Below are positions 35,160 to 46,650 of a DNA stretch of 64,000 nt, piece by piece (position 1 is the first letter of the stretch; every line of letters starts with the position of its first letter). The translations under genes and the position numbers were made by a program. The notes beneath the pieces are model-generated. The model was not told where the DNA came from and made no database searches. It saw only the letters and a program-made list of their open reading frames with translations. This stretch comes from Balaenoptera acutorostrata (Eukaryota > Chordata > Mammalia > Artiodactyla > Balaenopteridae). Location of the stretch: positions 43,507,641 to 43,571,640 of the forward strand of contig NC_080074.1 of NCBI RefSeq assembly GCF_949987535.1. Reading direction: 5' to 3'.

Positions 35160-35725
35160 AGAGACATAGACCTTATCATTACAGAACTTATAACTGAGCC
35201 TCATCTTTATGGGAGATTTTAGTGTTCTTGTAGGACCCATCCAACACCCAACCTTACACTTTTATAACTGTCTTAATTCTATTTGACTTTCACCTCCATC
35301 CCACTTCAGCCATCCTTTTACATAGGCACTTCATAGGCGTTTACAATTACACTTGACCTTGTCATCACCCAGAGCTGAAATCTTAAACTCCATAGACTGG
35401 CTTGCTAACCACAGGCTCATAATTCTTCCAGCTTTCTCACCTCCATTTTCCAGCCATGCATTTTCTTCAAGACTTCCGGTTACTTTTTGTCCCTATCGTT
35501 GTCAGTCACTTCCATATTTTCACTTCCTTCCTATCCAGCCTAGACAGGATGATGGCTTAATGCTTCACTTTTTCTCTAGTCAGTACCATCATATCCCTTC
35601 TGCTGTCATATCCTTCAAGATCCTTACCCTGTACCAATGCAGCTTCTTCACTTTCACATCAAGCCTTCTGAAGGCTGCTAGGAAAAAAAGTCACTCAGCT
35701 TTGTTGCAACAAATTGATTGTGTTC
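35160..35725 (+). repeat. Old L2/CR1-like LINE coding fragment, sense
   Basis: The text 'cttgaccttgtcatcacccagagctgaaatcttaaactcc' and nearby C/T-rich phrases fit the decayed endonuclease region of an ancient L2/CR1-type LINE. It is collinear with the stronger reverse transcriptase-like piece after 36780. No intact frame. The exact family is uncertain. Confidence 0.5.
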
Positions 35726-35829
35726 AACTTTAGGCAGACTTACAATGCTGCATATTAATCTTTCTATGTGTCTTGGGTTATCACTTTCATTCCCCACAAT
35801 TGCCTTATTTTTTTCTTCTGGCTTTTAAA

Positions 35830-36660
35830 AGTATGTATTTTTGGTTTAAAAACATTTTTATTATGGAAAATTGCTAACATTCATAAAAGCATAGAGAATA
35901 GTGTCCTAACTGATATCTATTACTCAGCTCGTGACCAGTCTTGTTCCATTATGGCCTCTATCACACCACCAAATTATTTTAAATCAAATCTTTGACATCA
36001 TATTATTTCGTCTGTGAATACAGTATGTACTCTAAAAGATAAGGACACTTTAAAAAACTAAGCACAATAGCATTATCTCAGTAAAAAGTTAATAGTCATT
36101 TTCTAATACCACTAGACATACATACAGGCAGTTTTCACATTTCCTTGTTGCCTTTTTTTTTTTTTTTTTTAATTAATTAATTAATTTATTTATTTATGGC
36201 TGCGTTGGGTCTTCGTTGCTGTGCGAGGGCTTTCTCCAGTTGCGGCAAGCGGGGGCCACTCTTCATCGCGGTGCGCGGGCCTCTCACTATCGCGGCCTCT
36301 CTTGTTGCGGAGCACAGGCTCCAGACGCGCAGGCTCAGTAGTTGTGGCTCACGGGCCTAGTTGCTCCGCGGCATGTGGGATCTTCCCAGACCAGGGCTCG
36401 AACCCGTGTCCCCTGCATTGGCAGGCGGATTCTCAACCACTGCACCACCAGGGAAGCCCTCCTTGTTGCCTTTTGACTTTTTAAAAAAAGTTTGTTTGAA
36501 TCAGGATCCAAATAAGGTCAATATTTTGTGATTGGTTGACATGTCTGTTAAGTCTCTTTTAAGGTAAAGTTTCTTCCTCCTTTTCTCTTTTTCTCTTTTT
36601 TTCTTTATATACATATACGTATAGTTTGTTTGAAGAAACCAGGTCCTGTGATTGCTTTTG
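35830..36660 (-). mobile_element. Old L1M-type LINE 3' UTR, antisense, split by a SINE
   Basis: Left: 'tttttattatggaaaattgctaacattcataaaagcatagagaatagtg', 'cgtgaccagtcttgttcc', 'tctaaaagataaggacac'. Right: 'gtttgaatcaggatccaaataaggtc', 'gattggttgacatgtctgttaagtctctttta'. These are consecutive parts of a known old L1-type 3' UTR. The CHR SINE at 36157-36459 sits between them. Confidence 0.65.
36157..36459 (-). mobile_element. CHR-type tRNA-SINE, antisense
   Basis: A T18-like run and (AATT/ATTT)n tail are followed by the body 'gggggccactcttcatcgcggtgcgcgggcctc' (single 24-bp module), and it ends 'ccaccagggaagcc'. TSD TCCTTGTTGCCTTTT is at 36142-36156 and 36460-36474, a perfect 15-bp match. Many intact CpGs suggest a fairly young copy. 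Confidence 0.97.
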
Positions 36661-36779
36661 AAACCATTGCTATATTACTGACCAGCTCTCTCATTCCTGA
36701 CAGCTGATCAGGATTTACAGAAAGAGTCTCTTAACTAGTACCCTTAACTACCTATAATCCTGTTAGTACTTGCATCCAT

Positions 36780-36999
36780 CCTTCCCTCCTCTGCTGGTCC
36801 TGAGAAAAGTGTCCCTTCTCCCTCCTATCTAAGGCTAATTCTTCCATCAGCACCCTTGGTCCCTCTCCACCAGCTTCTTAGGGAACGCCCTCTATTTTTA
36901 TCCTCCCTCTCCGGTATCTTTAGCCTCTCCCTGACTCTTTCGCTCTCAGGACATAAACACTGAAGGGCTCTCTCAACTATACAAACAAACTAACCAACC

Positions 37000-37056
<57 letters not shown>

Positions 37057-38405
37057 GCGTGCCGTGCGTGATTACCCTCAGTCTTGAGTCTCATTTGGAT
37101 TTTGGTCCCATCTCTCACATTCCTTTTAAAACCAAGCTTCTAAAAAATCTCTTCATTCATTTTTTCCACACTTTGAACTTCCATTTACTCCCTAACCCAC
37201 TGCCTGACTTCAGTTTCTGTCACTCCTCAGAAATAGTGTTTTCTTTTCCAAGGGCCCTAAAACCTCCTGACTAAATGCAATGGCTATGGTCTGAGTCTTT
37301 ATTTCATTTGATATCTCTGCAGCATTTTACAGTGTTGGCCATGCCATGCTTCTTGAAACATCCTTCAGCTTCCATGAATTGGTTTCTCTTGGTTTTCCTC
37401 CTACTTCTCTGATTGCAATTTCTCAGTTCCTCCAAAGGTCTTCCTTCTTTATCTGCCCTTGAATTTAAACCTTTCGTGAGTTCTATGTACTTTCCCCAGA
37501 TGATCTCATATATTCCTATGAATTCAACCATCACCTTACAAGGACTCCCAAATAGATATCTCTGGCTCTGAAATCTCTCTCCTGAGATCTGGGTCTATGT
37601 AGCCAATTCCTATTGGACAGACACTTTGACATCCCTTAGACAATTCAGACTCAGTTAGCTTAATTCATCCATTCTCTTCCCACTTAAACTTCCTCTACAT
37701 TCTGCCTTGTCTGTCTTTGTGAATGTCACGACCTGGTTACTCAAGCCAGAAATTTCATAATTATCCTTGATGTCTTCCTCTCCCTCCCTGTTCTCTTTTC
37801 TCCCATTTCTAATAGATCACCAGCTGATATTTATCTTAATATTAATTGCCCACTTTTCACATTCTTTTCTTTGAAGCTCCTTTCATTTTACATAGATAAC
37901 TGCCATAGCCGTGGGTCATTCTGCCTCCTGCCTAGGACCCTCCAGTTTACTTCCCACTCTGCTACCTGATCATATGAAATCCTTCAACGGCTTTCCATTC
38001 CCCCAGGAAAAGAAAGAAGCTTGGTAACACAGTGTGTAAAGCCCTGTATGACTTGATTAGGTCTTCACCTCTTCAGCCTCCTTGTCTGTCATTCCCCATC
38101 TGATACTCTACATTCCAACTTCTTGCATTTCCAAAGAGGGCCTACCTTCTCACCTCTAGGCCTGTGCCCACGCTGCCCCCTCTGATTTGACCACCCCTCC
38201 TGCTCTTTTTTTTTAACTCAACCTTTGCGCTTCAGCTCAGGGGTCATCTCTTCTAGGAAGAAGAGATCTCTTCTCTGCCCTGTAGTCCAGGTTAGGGGCT
38301 CTTCTTATCTATCTGCCTTGAGAAATCCCCCCAAGATAGGCTCGCATCTCTACCCTGTCCTCCTTCACCTACTGATCTGGCTGGTGCTCACACACGTAGC
38401 TACCT
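36780..38405 (+). repeat. L2/CR1-like LINE, sense, reverse transcriptase to 3' body
   Basis: The text 'atttcatttgatatctctgcagcattttacagtgttggccatgcc...cttcttgaaaca...ttggttttcctcctacttctctg' is the decayed RT block of an L2/CR1 LINE (LSAAFDTVDH-like). Further on come 'atcctucaacggctttcc'-like L2 text near 37980, 'cttcacctcttcagcctcc' and 'ggggtcatctcttctaggaag'. The order is sense. Stops throughout. An (AC)n tract interrupts it. Confidence 0.7.
37005..37054 (+). repeat. (AC)25 microsatellite
   Basis: About 50 bases of uninterrupted AC run straight into CGCGCGTGCCGTGCGTG, giving about 65 bases of mainly alternating purine/pyrimidine. Confidence 0.98.
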
Positions 38406-38514
38406 AAGTCATGGACCAGCCCAGCTGGGAAGGATCTCCTCCTCATTTTGTTGGTAAAGATTTGTCTGTTTGTAGCTTGCTGTCTTTAAGGAGGGAAGCT
38501 TTTAGCAATTCAAA

Positions 38515-38840
38515 AACTTGTTTACCAAGGACCTGCCATGGGCAGGGCTCTGTGTTGGACATCTTCAGGGTATAAAGAAAGAAACCCTTCCCTCAGGTTT
38601 CTTAGTGGGGGAGAGGAGATAAAATATCCACTTAAATAAACAGAATGCAATCAATAAAGAGGTACAGCTACAATGCTGTGAGACTTCAGAAGAAGGTGTG
38701 ATAAAGGGCCCTGAGGTCACCAAGGGGGTCAAGGAAAGCCCTGTGGGGGGCTGGTGTTTGAGCTGAGCCTTGAAAATGGATGGATCAAGAACAAGTATGG
38801 AGGGAAGAGCATTTGGGGCAGAGAAGCCTGTGAAGGGAGA
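38515..38840 (-). repeat. L2 LINE, antisense
   Basis: The text 'ccaaggacctgccatgggcagggctctgtgttgg', 'acagaatgcaatcaataaag' and 'gtgtttgagctgagccttgaaaatggatgg' follows antisense L2. Confidence 0.7.
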
Positions 38841-39089
38841 GGCAGAGACTAACTTGAATTTTAAACTATGGGGATAGTTTGCTAATAAGTATCTGTCTGG
38901 GAATTAGCAGGTCCTTTCATGCTCCCTTAAAAAAGAAAAATTACAGAAACTAGATAGCACCCAATCATGGATCTTCTGCAATTTGAAAAATATTTATATA
39001 AGCATACATATATTATCCTGTATCATCATGCAACTTTGCCTGTCTGCTTTTTCCAAAAGCTCGAAAGGCAAAAATATTTTGTAACATTC

Positions 39090-39440
39090 ATTTACGTATT
39101 CAGGAAAGTTACTGATCTTCACTAAGTGCTGGGCTTAACGGCATGTGCAAAGGTAAGTAAGACAAAATCACTGCTTCCAAGAGATCACAGTGTTGTGGGT
39201 GTGGTAAGAGATCGAAAGGTTATCAGAGGTTAGAAAACAATAAGGTAGTGGATATTGTGACACAGGTCTGAATAGGTTGCTATAGGAACTGAGCCCCTAA
39301 CTCTGGCTTGGGGGTAGGAAAAACCATCAAAGAAGAAATGAAATCTGTGAAGTAGGCAGGGGTGGAAAAGTGTCCCAGAGAGAGCTACAATATGTGAGCA
39401 GGAAATGCGAGGTGAGAAAAGGGGACCAGGGTGGGTGGCT
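39090..39440 (-). repeat. L2 LINE, antisense
   Basis: The text 'ttcactaagtgctgggcttaacggcatgtgcaaaggtaagtaagacaaaatcactgcttccaagagatcacag' and 'atctgtgaagtaggcaggggtgg' follows antisense L2. Confidence 0.6.
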
Positions 39441-39559
39441 TTTTGTACTTTTGCAGATTTGCAAAAGGGTTTCAGCAGTCTTTCTTCGCTGATCTATATT
39501 GTTTATAAAAGAAGAGGAGAAATAGATGAAGTAGGAGAAATACCACAAGGCAGAGGAGA

Positions 39560-39690
39560 CAGGCAAGGACCTGGTTCCACAGCTCTGACTCTGCAATTCA
39601 TACGCTGGGCAGTTGAGGAAAGTTACTTAATATCTCTGGGCATCTGTCAGTTTGGGCTCTGGCCTAGTGATCTTTAAAACCTTTTCCAGC
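39560..39690 (+). repeat. MIR SINE fragment, sense
   Basis: The text 'acctggttccacagctctgactctgcaattc...cagttgaggaaagttacttaatatctctgggc' is MIR-like. Confidence 0.55.
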
Positions 39691-42600
39691 TTGAATGATA
39701 TGGGGGCCCTGTTTTCCATGACTTTCCCTCTGATGATAAAGCTGGACATATGTATGCTGATGGGTCAAGATCTTTGGCTCATTATTTGCTGAGAAACAGC
39801 AAAACCTGTTTTCAGATTTTTTTTTTTTCCCCACGATGAGCAGTGTAAAGTTTTTATCCGTCGTCAGCTGTTTTCCTTGGAGCGAGGGAGGGAAGCGTCA
39901 ATTCTTTTAAAACATACTGACACCTTTCCTTGCTACAATATCAGTACTGCCCTGAACTACATAATATGGTGATAAGAACTGAAATTACTCATTGACATTA
40001 TCATGGTGCTATTTTGAAAACATTATCTCATGTTCATTTCCTAGAATATCATCAAGTCTCTGCAATGTCAGTTCCTTAAAAGAGCATCTTGTTTTTGTTC
40101 CAACTGCAGCCAAACTGTGTTCGTGAATTGTGTCTTCAGTACTGCTAACTTCCTTCCCTGATACTGTGACCAAAAGTGTAGCTTTGAGCAAACTATGCCA
40201 TAGCGGAATCTGATAGAATTTGCTAAATTTGAAGCTAGCTGTTTTCAGTCATTTATCTTTACTCTTTATGTAGGTTATCTACATTGTAGATTACTTATGG
40301 CATGTTTCAAATCCTGGACTGAACTTCTACCATCATTACCTGTGGTGTTGTCATCTCTCTCCTCATCCCCATCCTCCAGCAAGTCACCATGTGCTCAGGC
40401 AAAGATAACTAATTAATCCTAATGTTAGGCCAAGCATTCTTTCACAGCTGAATTCAGCATGAATTGATATTTTATATATTCCCAAAGATAGAAAAAGCTA
40501 TCATATTATCTGAGAGTTTAGTTTGACTTGTTTCCATTAATGTGGAAGATTGTTGTCTAACAATCAGACACTTCTCTTGTCTGACTTTAAATCCTTATTC
40601 ATGAGACCAGATGAAGTGAGCATTCATTAGTTTTTATATGGAAGGATGCTTTTAAAAACTTGTAACAAGCTCCAATTTTCTTTGCCTTTTATCAGTCGAT
40701 TCATGCATTCACTTATCCAAAACAATTGATTCATTTTTTATATTGCTCTCTAAACTACTTATATACAAAGCTAAGTTTAGGCAGCATACTTAAATAAGGT
40801 TAAAGCAATATTAGTTAAGGGGGAAGACAGTCAGCAGTGTTTTATGATAGCCAAAGGCAGAGGAGCACACGGTAAGATAATTTGGAGCTTCTGGGAAGCC
40901 CAGGGGCTTGATGGCTTAGATTTCAGTCCTTAGAACTTGTTGCAGTAACAGTCCTGCCTCTACTACGTGAGTCATAAACATTAGAATAGGCCATACCTTC
41001 AGCCAGATGCCATGGAAAATAGTTTGTTAAAATGCAAAAACTAGATGGCTATATCTCATACATCAGCATGACTCTCAGGACTGAGTCTTTTAGGCCTGCT
41101 AATTACTTTTTGAGTGAATTAATGTATAGTAAACACGGGTAAGGATGTTGCCAGAACATTATTAGCCAATGAGCAGAATTCCTTGCAAGGCAGATGGAGA
41201 CTGAGACCAGCTACCTAATGAATTTACATGAAGGATCACATGAGGCCGCTACACAGAGAATTTAGCAATAAACAGACTGTCAACTCTTGACCTTTTCAGC
41301 TGTAGCCTTTCTTCCTGTATTTCTGTGGAATAACACCTAATATATAGTGATCAAGATTATGCTTATTTAATATAATACATTTTTTTCTTTTAAAAGTATC
41401 TTTGTATATCAAACAGTGCTTTTTAAAATTTATGCAAGGACAGTGCCTTGGAAACTACATTTCTCTGTTATTTTTCAGATCATTCTTCTGGATACAGAAA
41501 TAATATAATGAAGGTGGGATAAATGCAAAGATTTTTATTGAACACTGCCTTATTTTAGATACTGTTGAATATTTAATACCTCATGTCTGCTAATTTAGGA
41601 GGAAAAAGTATTCTTTTGAAATCTTCTTTTGCATAGGTTATTTTACTTGCTATTTTCTGGGTCTGGAGGGTACAAAATGACTGATAAAACAGGTAAATGG
41701 TAATGAATCTAGTTTCACTAGAACTTGACAGCCTCATGGCCTTTAGCCAGCCCCTCAGAACACCTACTCTTCTCTTGAACAATGACAGCAGGGCTGGGAG
41801 ATGAGTGGCGCATTTACTCAGTGTTTCAACACTATGGGAAGGACCATGGTGGAAAGTCAGCTAGAAGCTGACAATGCTAGTTACAGAAAAGAGAACTTTG
41901 AAAAGGAGTGAGAATGAACAGATAAAAACAGTTGACTCTAGGTAGGAGGTTGGTGGATGATGAACTAAAAAGTGTAGACACTCTGAGATTGAGGTTCAGG
42001 ATAAGCAAAGAACAGGGTATATTCTGTGACCAAGGGCCAGGCTGTTTACATAGTGAGTGAAGCCATCCCATTTACTGTGTGTGCATTCACGGAGCCTCGG
42101 GGTGTGTGTGTGTGTATGTTGGGGGCTGGAGACTGAGGCAGACTGGAGAGAGGACAGTCTCCGTCTAATCAAGTCAGCTGCTCTGTCCTTAGCTCTAGCC
42201 GATTGTTGCATGTCAAGCTCATGTGTTACCAGTTTCCAAAAGAAATGGGAAATCTGATATCTTATAGGGAATAATCAAATGTAGCATTAAAAACAATTAT
42301 GTGAGCCAACTGACCGTACCTGTGGGCTGATAGGACCCTCTGGTCACTAGCTGGCCATCTTTATTCTAAGCTGATTTCAGAATTACATCCTACCTGTTGA
42401 GACTTATGCTACTTGTTAACTGGGTAGCCTCAATACCTGCATCTGAATAATGACTCCAAGAAGATTTAGCCCATTGGGTTGTTTAACTCAAAGAGTTCAT
42501 GATATCCTTTAGCGGGAGGTATGTTACCTCCGAGCTCTGAGAGTCCCTACACTATTGTCCTACACTATTAGTAGTCCCTACTCATGGGAACATCTTGGGG

Positions 42601-42700
42601 TCATGTCCTAAATTAGGATAATCAAAGGTCTAAAAGAATCCTTAGAAAATGGTCTCCAACTTCCTGGTCACAGGAAGATCTTACAGAGGCTTTATGAGCT
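39691..42700. other. Three-kilobase repeat-poor stretch
   Basis: No recognisable transposon except short (GT)n near 42100-42120. No long open frame with a domain. It is AT-rich, with several TTATCT/GATA and TTAATTAA-like words. Confidence 0.4.
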
Positions 42701-42706
42701 AGAATG

Positions 42707-42710
<4 letters not shown>

Positions 42711-42753
<43 letters not shown>
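42711..42753 (+). repeat. (TG)21 microsatellite
   Basis: An uninterrupted TG run of about 42 bases, followed by a G-rich stretch. Confidence 0.98.
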
Positions 42754-42754
<1 letters not shown>

Positions 42755-43079
42755 GGGGAGCAGTTGGGAGGGAGAGGAGTTGGGGGGAAGAATCCCGGAG
42801 AGTAACCATGGACCCCAAGAGCAGTCATCACTGTTAACAGTTGCTCCAGTGACTAAACGGAATTTCCTCCCCTGATTGTGGGCCTCCAAGGTTTACCAGC
42901 TGATTACCAGAGTTTCAGAAGCAGCTTGAGTCTTCTTTCCTCTCTGGTTCCTTAAGGATTGAGGGGTTGGGTTAGAAAGAGAGAAACAGATTAGTTAAAC
43001 ATCCTAAAGATTAAATGGTGGTTTTATATTTTGATTATCAGTGTTATATGTGAATTTCGTCTGTTGAAAAAATAAGTGT

Positions 43080-43265
43080 GTTAGTGTAGGTTCATCGATT
43101 GTGACTAATGTACTCTGTGGAGGGGGGATGTTGATAATGGGGTAGGCTGTGCGTGTGTGTGGGTGAGGCTATACAGGAAAACAGGAAAAGCTGTGTATTC
43201 TGTTCAGATTTACTGTGAACCTAAAACTGCTCTAAAAACCAAAGCCTATTAAAAAAAATAAGCAC
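43080..43265 (+). mobile_element. Old L1M-type LINE 3' terminus, sense
   Basis: The text 'ggttcatcgattgtgactaatgtactctgtggaggggggatgttgataatggggtaggctg', 'actgtgaacctaaaactgctctaaaaa' is a classic old L1 3' end, closed by 'ttaaaaaaaata'. Confidence 0.75.
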
Positions 43266-43399
43266 ACCTTCTTCTAGTTCCTTTTCAACTCTTAGTACTC
43301 TATAAATTCATACATATTTATGGTGAAAAATGTTGGGACCCTTGTTCTGGAAGGAGTATGCTAACATATTCCTTTTCTCTTTTTTCTTTACTCTTCCCT

Positions 43400-43560
43400 T
43401 TACCTCCCACCTGTTTATAGAGCCGCTGGCTTTGAAATCTTTTACCCTCTGAGCTTCACTCATGCTCAAGGGAAGTGTCTGGTACATAGCAGATGTTCAG
43501 TACATTTTATTGACTGTCTGAGTAAAGGAAGGAATGAATGACCCTGGCTTGGAAGTCGTG
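43400..43560 (+). repeat. L2 LINE 3' end, sense
   Basis: The text 'agtgtctggtacatagcagatgttcagtacattttattgactgtctgagtaaaggaaggaatgaatg' is the L2 terminus. Confidence 0.7.
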
Positions 43561-43679
43561 AGCCTTGGTGTGACGTTAGCCTCTGTTCCAGACTCAAGGA
43601 GCATTTGTTTTGTGTTAGAACTCTGGCAGTTTGGGGATTTTTTTTTTAACCTACACTTATTTATTAGGAGTTAAAATGA

Positions 43680-43900
43680 TTCCTATTTTCAGAACAGGAT
43701 GTTATAAATGGAAAATGATTTTAGACATCATCTAATCAAGTACTGGCATTTTTTAGAGGACAGTTCATATGTCTCTGCTCCTGTGTGTTTGAGGAAACAG
43801 ATGCCAAGAGAGATTTCCTGAGGTGTCACTAGGCTGGTAGAGGACAAGGTCGTTAATTTGAAGCCCAGTTCTTCTGACTCTTAGTAGCACATTTGTGACA
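43680..43900 (-). repeat. Possible MIR-family SINE, antisense
   Basis: The text 'gaggaaacagatgccaagagag...cctgaggtgtcactaggctggtagagg...aagcccagttcttctgactc' has the antisense MIR3-like order. It is weak. Confidence 0.4.
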
Positions 43901-44149
43901 TGGCTGTTCTCAGAGAAAACCTAACCTAGGCGGGTGCTCTGGCTGGTGACAAATGCCACACTGGTGGTGCCCTTCTTCTATGGGAATGTGGATGTAACTT
44001 ATAGCTTTTCCTTGTCATCAAGCTAATTTCCACCACAGAGAATGTTTTTACTTCTAGGGAGGGCTATGTGGCTTCATTTTGCCCCAGAGCCGAAGTTTTT
44101 AATGGGCTTCTAATGTATATGTGTGCATATATGTATATATATTTTATAT

Positions 44150-44330
44150 ATATTTCCCATCTTGCTGACATCAAGGAATTCTGAATGTGATCTTGTATAA
44201 ATTCAGATTCCTGCTGAGAGAAGAAAATTCTATAAACTGCGCCCTGCTGATAACCTGTCCAACATTATGTTTTATCTGCCCGATCAAAATGGGTGTGAGC
44301 GCAAACACTTATCTTAGACTCATCTCAAGT
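44150..44330. promoter_or_regulatory. Candidate noncoding element with clustered GATA motifs
   Basis: Within 67 bases lie TGATAA (44248-44253), TTATCT (44272-44277) and TTATCT (44309-44314), in repeat-free sequence. Motif clustering alone is weak evidence, so this is only a candidate. Confidence 0.22.
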
Positions 44331-44913
44331 TAAGCACTTTTCTCATCATTGGCTTGGAAACCTCACCTGCTGGTGGTGAGCGTATGCTCACATGTAAGCT
44401 GGCAACTGAAACAGAGCAGGCATTCTGTTGAAGTGTGATCTTCAAGAGCATCAAGATGTCAGTAAGAGAAGACTGGAAGCCCTTTGTAATTAAATGGAGA
44501 GAGATTGAGTTCACTTTATGTTTAATTCTTTGGAAAATATTTGTAGACTTTGCTTGCCATCCTCGCTAAATTATTGTTTTCCTGGCTGCCTACTGGCCCT
44601 CCCCACCCCTTCCCCAAGCATCGTAGAGTGGTTTTGGGAAAGACTAATGTTAGCTGTGGGTGCTTTTGGACATTTGGATTGACTGAAAGAAGAGGCAGAA
44701 ACTGAGCCAATGGGGTGGATGATCCATAAAATGATTTAAGAAGTAGGAAATCCTTTGGGCCTATTTTAGACAAAATGGTAATAGCTGGGTAGGCCTCACA
44801 CCTTTTACTGATCACTCTTTATCACTTCTAGAAAGGCGCTGAGGATGCATTTTACACTTTAGTATAAATTACATTAGTTTCACTCTATTCTTTGCATTTA
44901 AAAAAAGAACTAG

Positions 44914-45202
44914 GGCTTCCCTGGTGGCGCAGTGGTTGAGAATCTGCCTGCTAATGCAGGGGACACGGGTTCGAGCCCTGGTCTGGGAAGATCCCACATG
45001 CCACGGAGCAGCTGGGCCCGTGAGCCACAATTGCTGAGCCTGCGCGTCTGGAGCCTGTGCCCCGCGACGGGAGGGGCCGCGATAGAGAAAGGCCCGCGCA
45101 CCGCGATGAAGAGCGGTCCCCGCACCGCGATGAAGAGTGGCCCCCGCTTGCCGCAACTGGAGAAAGCCCTCGCACGAACCGAAGACCCAACACAGCCAAA
45201 AA

Positions 45203-45241
<39 letters not shown>

Positions 45242-45259
45242 GAAAATCCTTTAAAAAAA
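44914..45259 (+). mobile_element. CHR-type tRNA-SINE, sense, with 24-bp duplication
   Basis: The head is GGCTTCCCTGGTGGCGCAG, with box B GGTTCGAGCCC. The module 'cgcaccgcgatgaagag..' is present twice in tandem (45097-45120 and 45121-45144). The tail is (AAAT)n, then 'gaaaatccttt', then poly-A. TSD AAAAAAGAACTAG is at about 44901-44913 and 45261-45273. CpG-rich and so young. Minus-strand frames through it are chance. Confidence 0.97.
45200..45241 (+). repeat. (AAAT)n tail repeat
   Basis: About ten units of AAAT form the first part of the SINE tail. Confidence 0.95.
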
Positions 45260-45387
45260 AAAAAAAGAACTAGCTAAGACTCCAAGTATTTTTGGTCCCA
45301 TGTGGCCATGAAGGTTCCGCAGTAAAGATACAAGGAAAAATTTTCTGGGTTTAACTGAATTGAGATCTGATTAGATCTTAGCTTTAG

Positions 45388-45514
45388 TATTTCCCTCCCT
45401 CCCTCTCTGCCTTCGCTTGTTCATTTGTTCCTTCCCTCCCTCCTTCCTTTTCTCCTCTTCCTCCTTCTTCTTTATCCTTTTCCTCTCTGTTCCCTCCCTC
45501 CCTTCTTTCCTATC
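45388..45514 (+). repeat. Polypyrimidine tract
   Basis: About 125 bases are almost entirely C and T (CCCT, CTTC and TCC units) with few purines. Such tracts can form triplex DNA. It is simple sequence, not a gene. Confidence 0.9.
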
Positions 45515-46085
45515 AAGAGAGGAAATGGAAAGAGAAAGGTGAGGCTGGGAAATGTGCTTTATAAACTATTCCTGCCAGAATAGAAAATAAATTACAATTA
45601 ATCAATAGTAAAATTTAGACTCTTGAATATAAATAATTTCCCTTCTCTGCTTTTTGTCAGATGAGTAACTAGGGCTTGGCCAGAGAAATTTCATGGTGCT
45701 TCAGGCTGGACCTCCATTCGAGGGGTCCCTCCTCCCTCCCCGTGAAAGGCAAGGGGAGGAAAGCCCAGGCCTCCGTGCTGCGCCCTGTGTGAGGGCCTGG
45801 CACTCCAAGCATCCCTCTCCTGGAAGCAGAGGGGCAGCCTCGGCTTAGACTGTTCCTTTGGTCCCCAGCTGTGTGTAGAGGGTCTGAGGTGGTGAATACA
45901 CAAGCAGCAAAAAGTCCTGTTACTTCCCTCTCTTTCCTCCCCCACTACGAACCTCCCATAGCGCCTGGTCCATGGCGGGGAACTCAGAATCTGTTGGTTG
46001 AACGAAGCATTATGAGGCGACTTTTGGAGCTATTTTCTCAATCTCCTTAAAAGTTTTCAACTGGTACTTTCTGGTTTGTACTCTG

Positions 46086-46202
46086 TTTTTTTTGGCCATG
46101 CTGCACGGCTTGCGGGATCTTAGTTCCCCAACCAGGGATCGAACCCAGGCCCCGGCAGTGAATGCGCTGAGTCCTAATCACTGGACTGCCAGGGAATTCC
46201 CT
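46086..46202 (-). mobile_element. CHR-type tRNA-SINE, short form, antisense
   Basis: A T8 start is followed by 'ggccatgctgcacggcttgcgggatcttagttccccaaccagggatcgaaccc' and ends 'ggactgccagggaattcc'. Imperfect flank repeats 'tgtactctgtttt / tgtactattttg' suggest the TSD. Confidence 0.9.
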
Positions 46203-46398
46203 GTACTATTTTGTTTTAATCCTCCCCACCCCTTACCACTTCTCTTATCCTAAAAACATAACAGTGTATTTCAGATAATATGTGGATATTTATGCTTTTA
46301 GCGAGAGGGCATTAGGTATTAGAGAAATAGAAAGGAGAGTTTTAGTAGTTTTTCCCTGGATATAATTTAAAGCAAGGTTAAAAAAAATTGCTAGTCTC

Positions 46399-46637
46399 GG
46401 GACTTCCCTGGTGGTCCAGTGGTTGGGACTCCGAGCTCCCAATGCAGGGGGCCTGGGTTCCATCCCTGGTCAGGGAACTAAGATCCCACATACCTCAACT
46501 AAGCCTGCATGCTGCAACTAGAGAAGCCTGCGCGTCGCAACTAGAGAAGCCTGCGCACCACAAATAGAGAAGCCCATGTGCTGCAACTAGAGATCCCGTG
46601 TGCCGCAACAAAGACCCAGCACAGCCAAAAAAAAAAA
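46399..46637 (+). mobile_element. CHR-type tRNA-SINE, sense, repeated-middle form
   Basis: The head is GGACTTCCCTGGTGGTCCAG. The middle has tandem 'gcaactagagaagcctgcgc' units (three to four), and the tail is poly-A. TSD TTGCTAGTCTC is at 46388-46398 and about 46640-46650. Confidence 0.95.
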
Positions 46638-46650
46638 ATTTGCTAGTCTC

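Noticed and set aside
37005..37054. Telomere- or centromere-type satellite
   Set aside because: It is a plain dinucleotide microsatellite.
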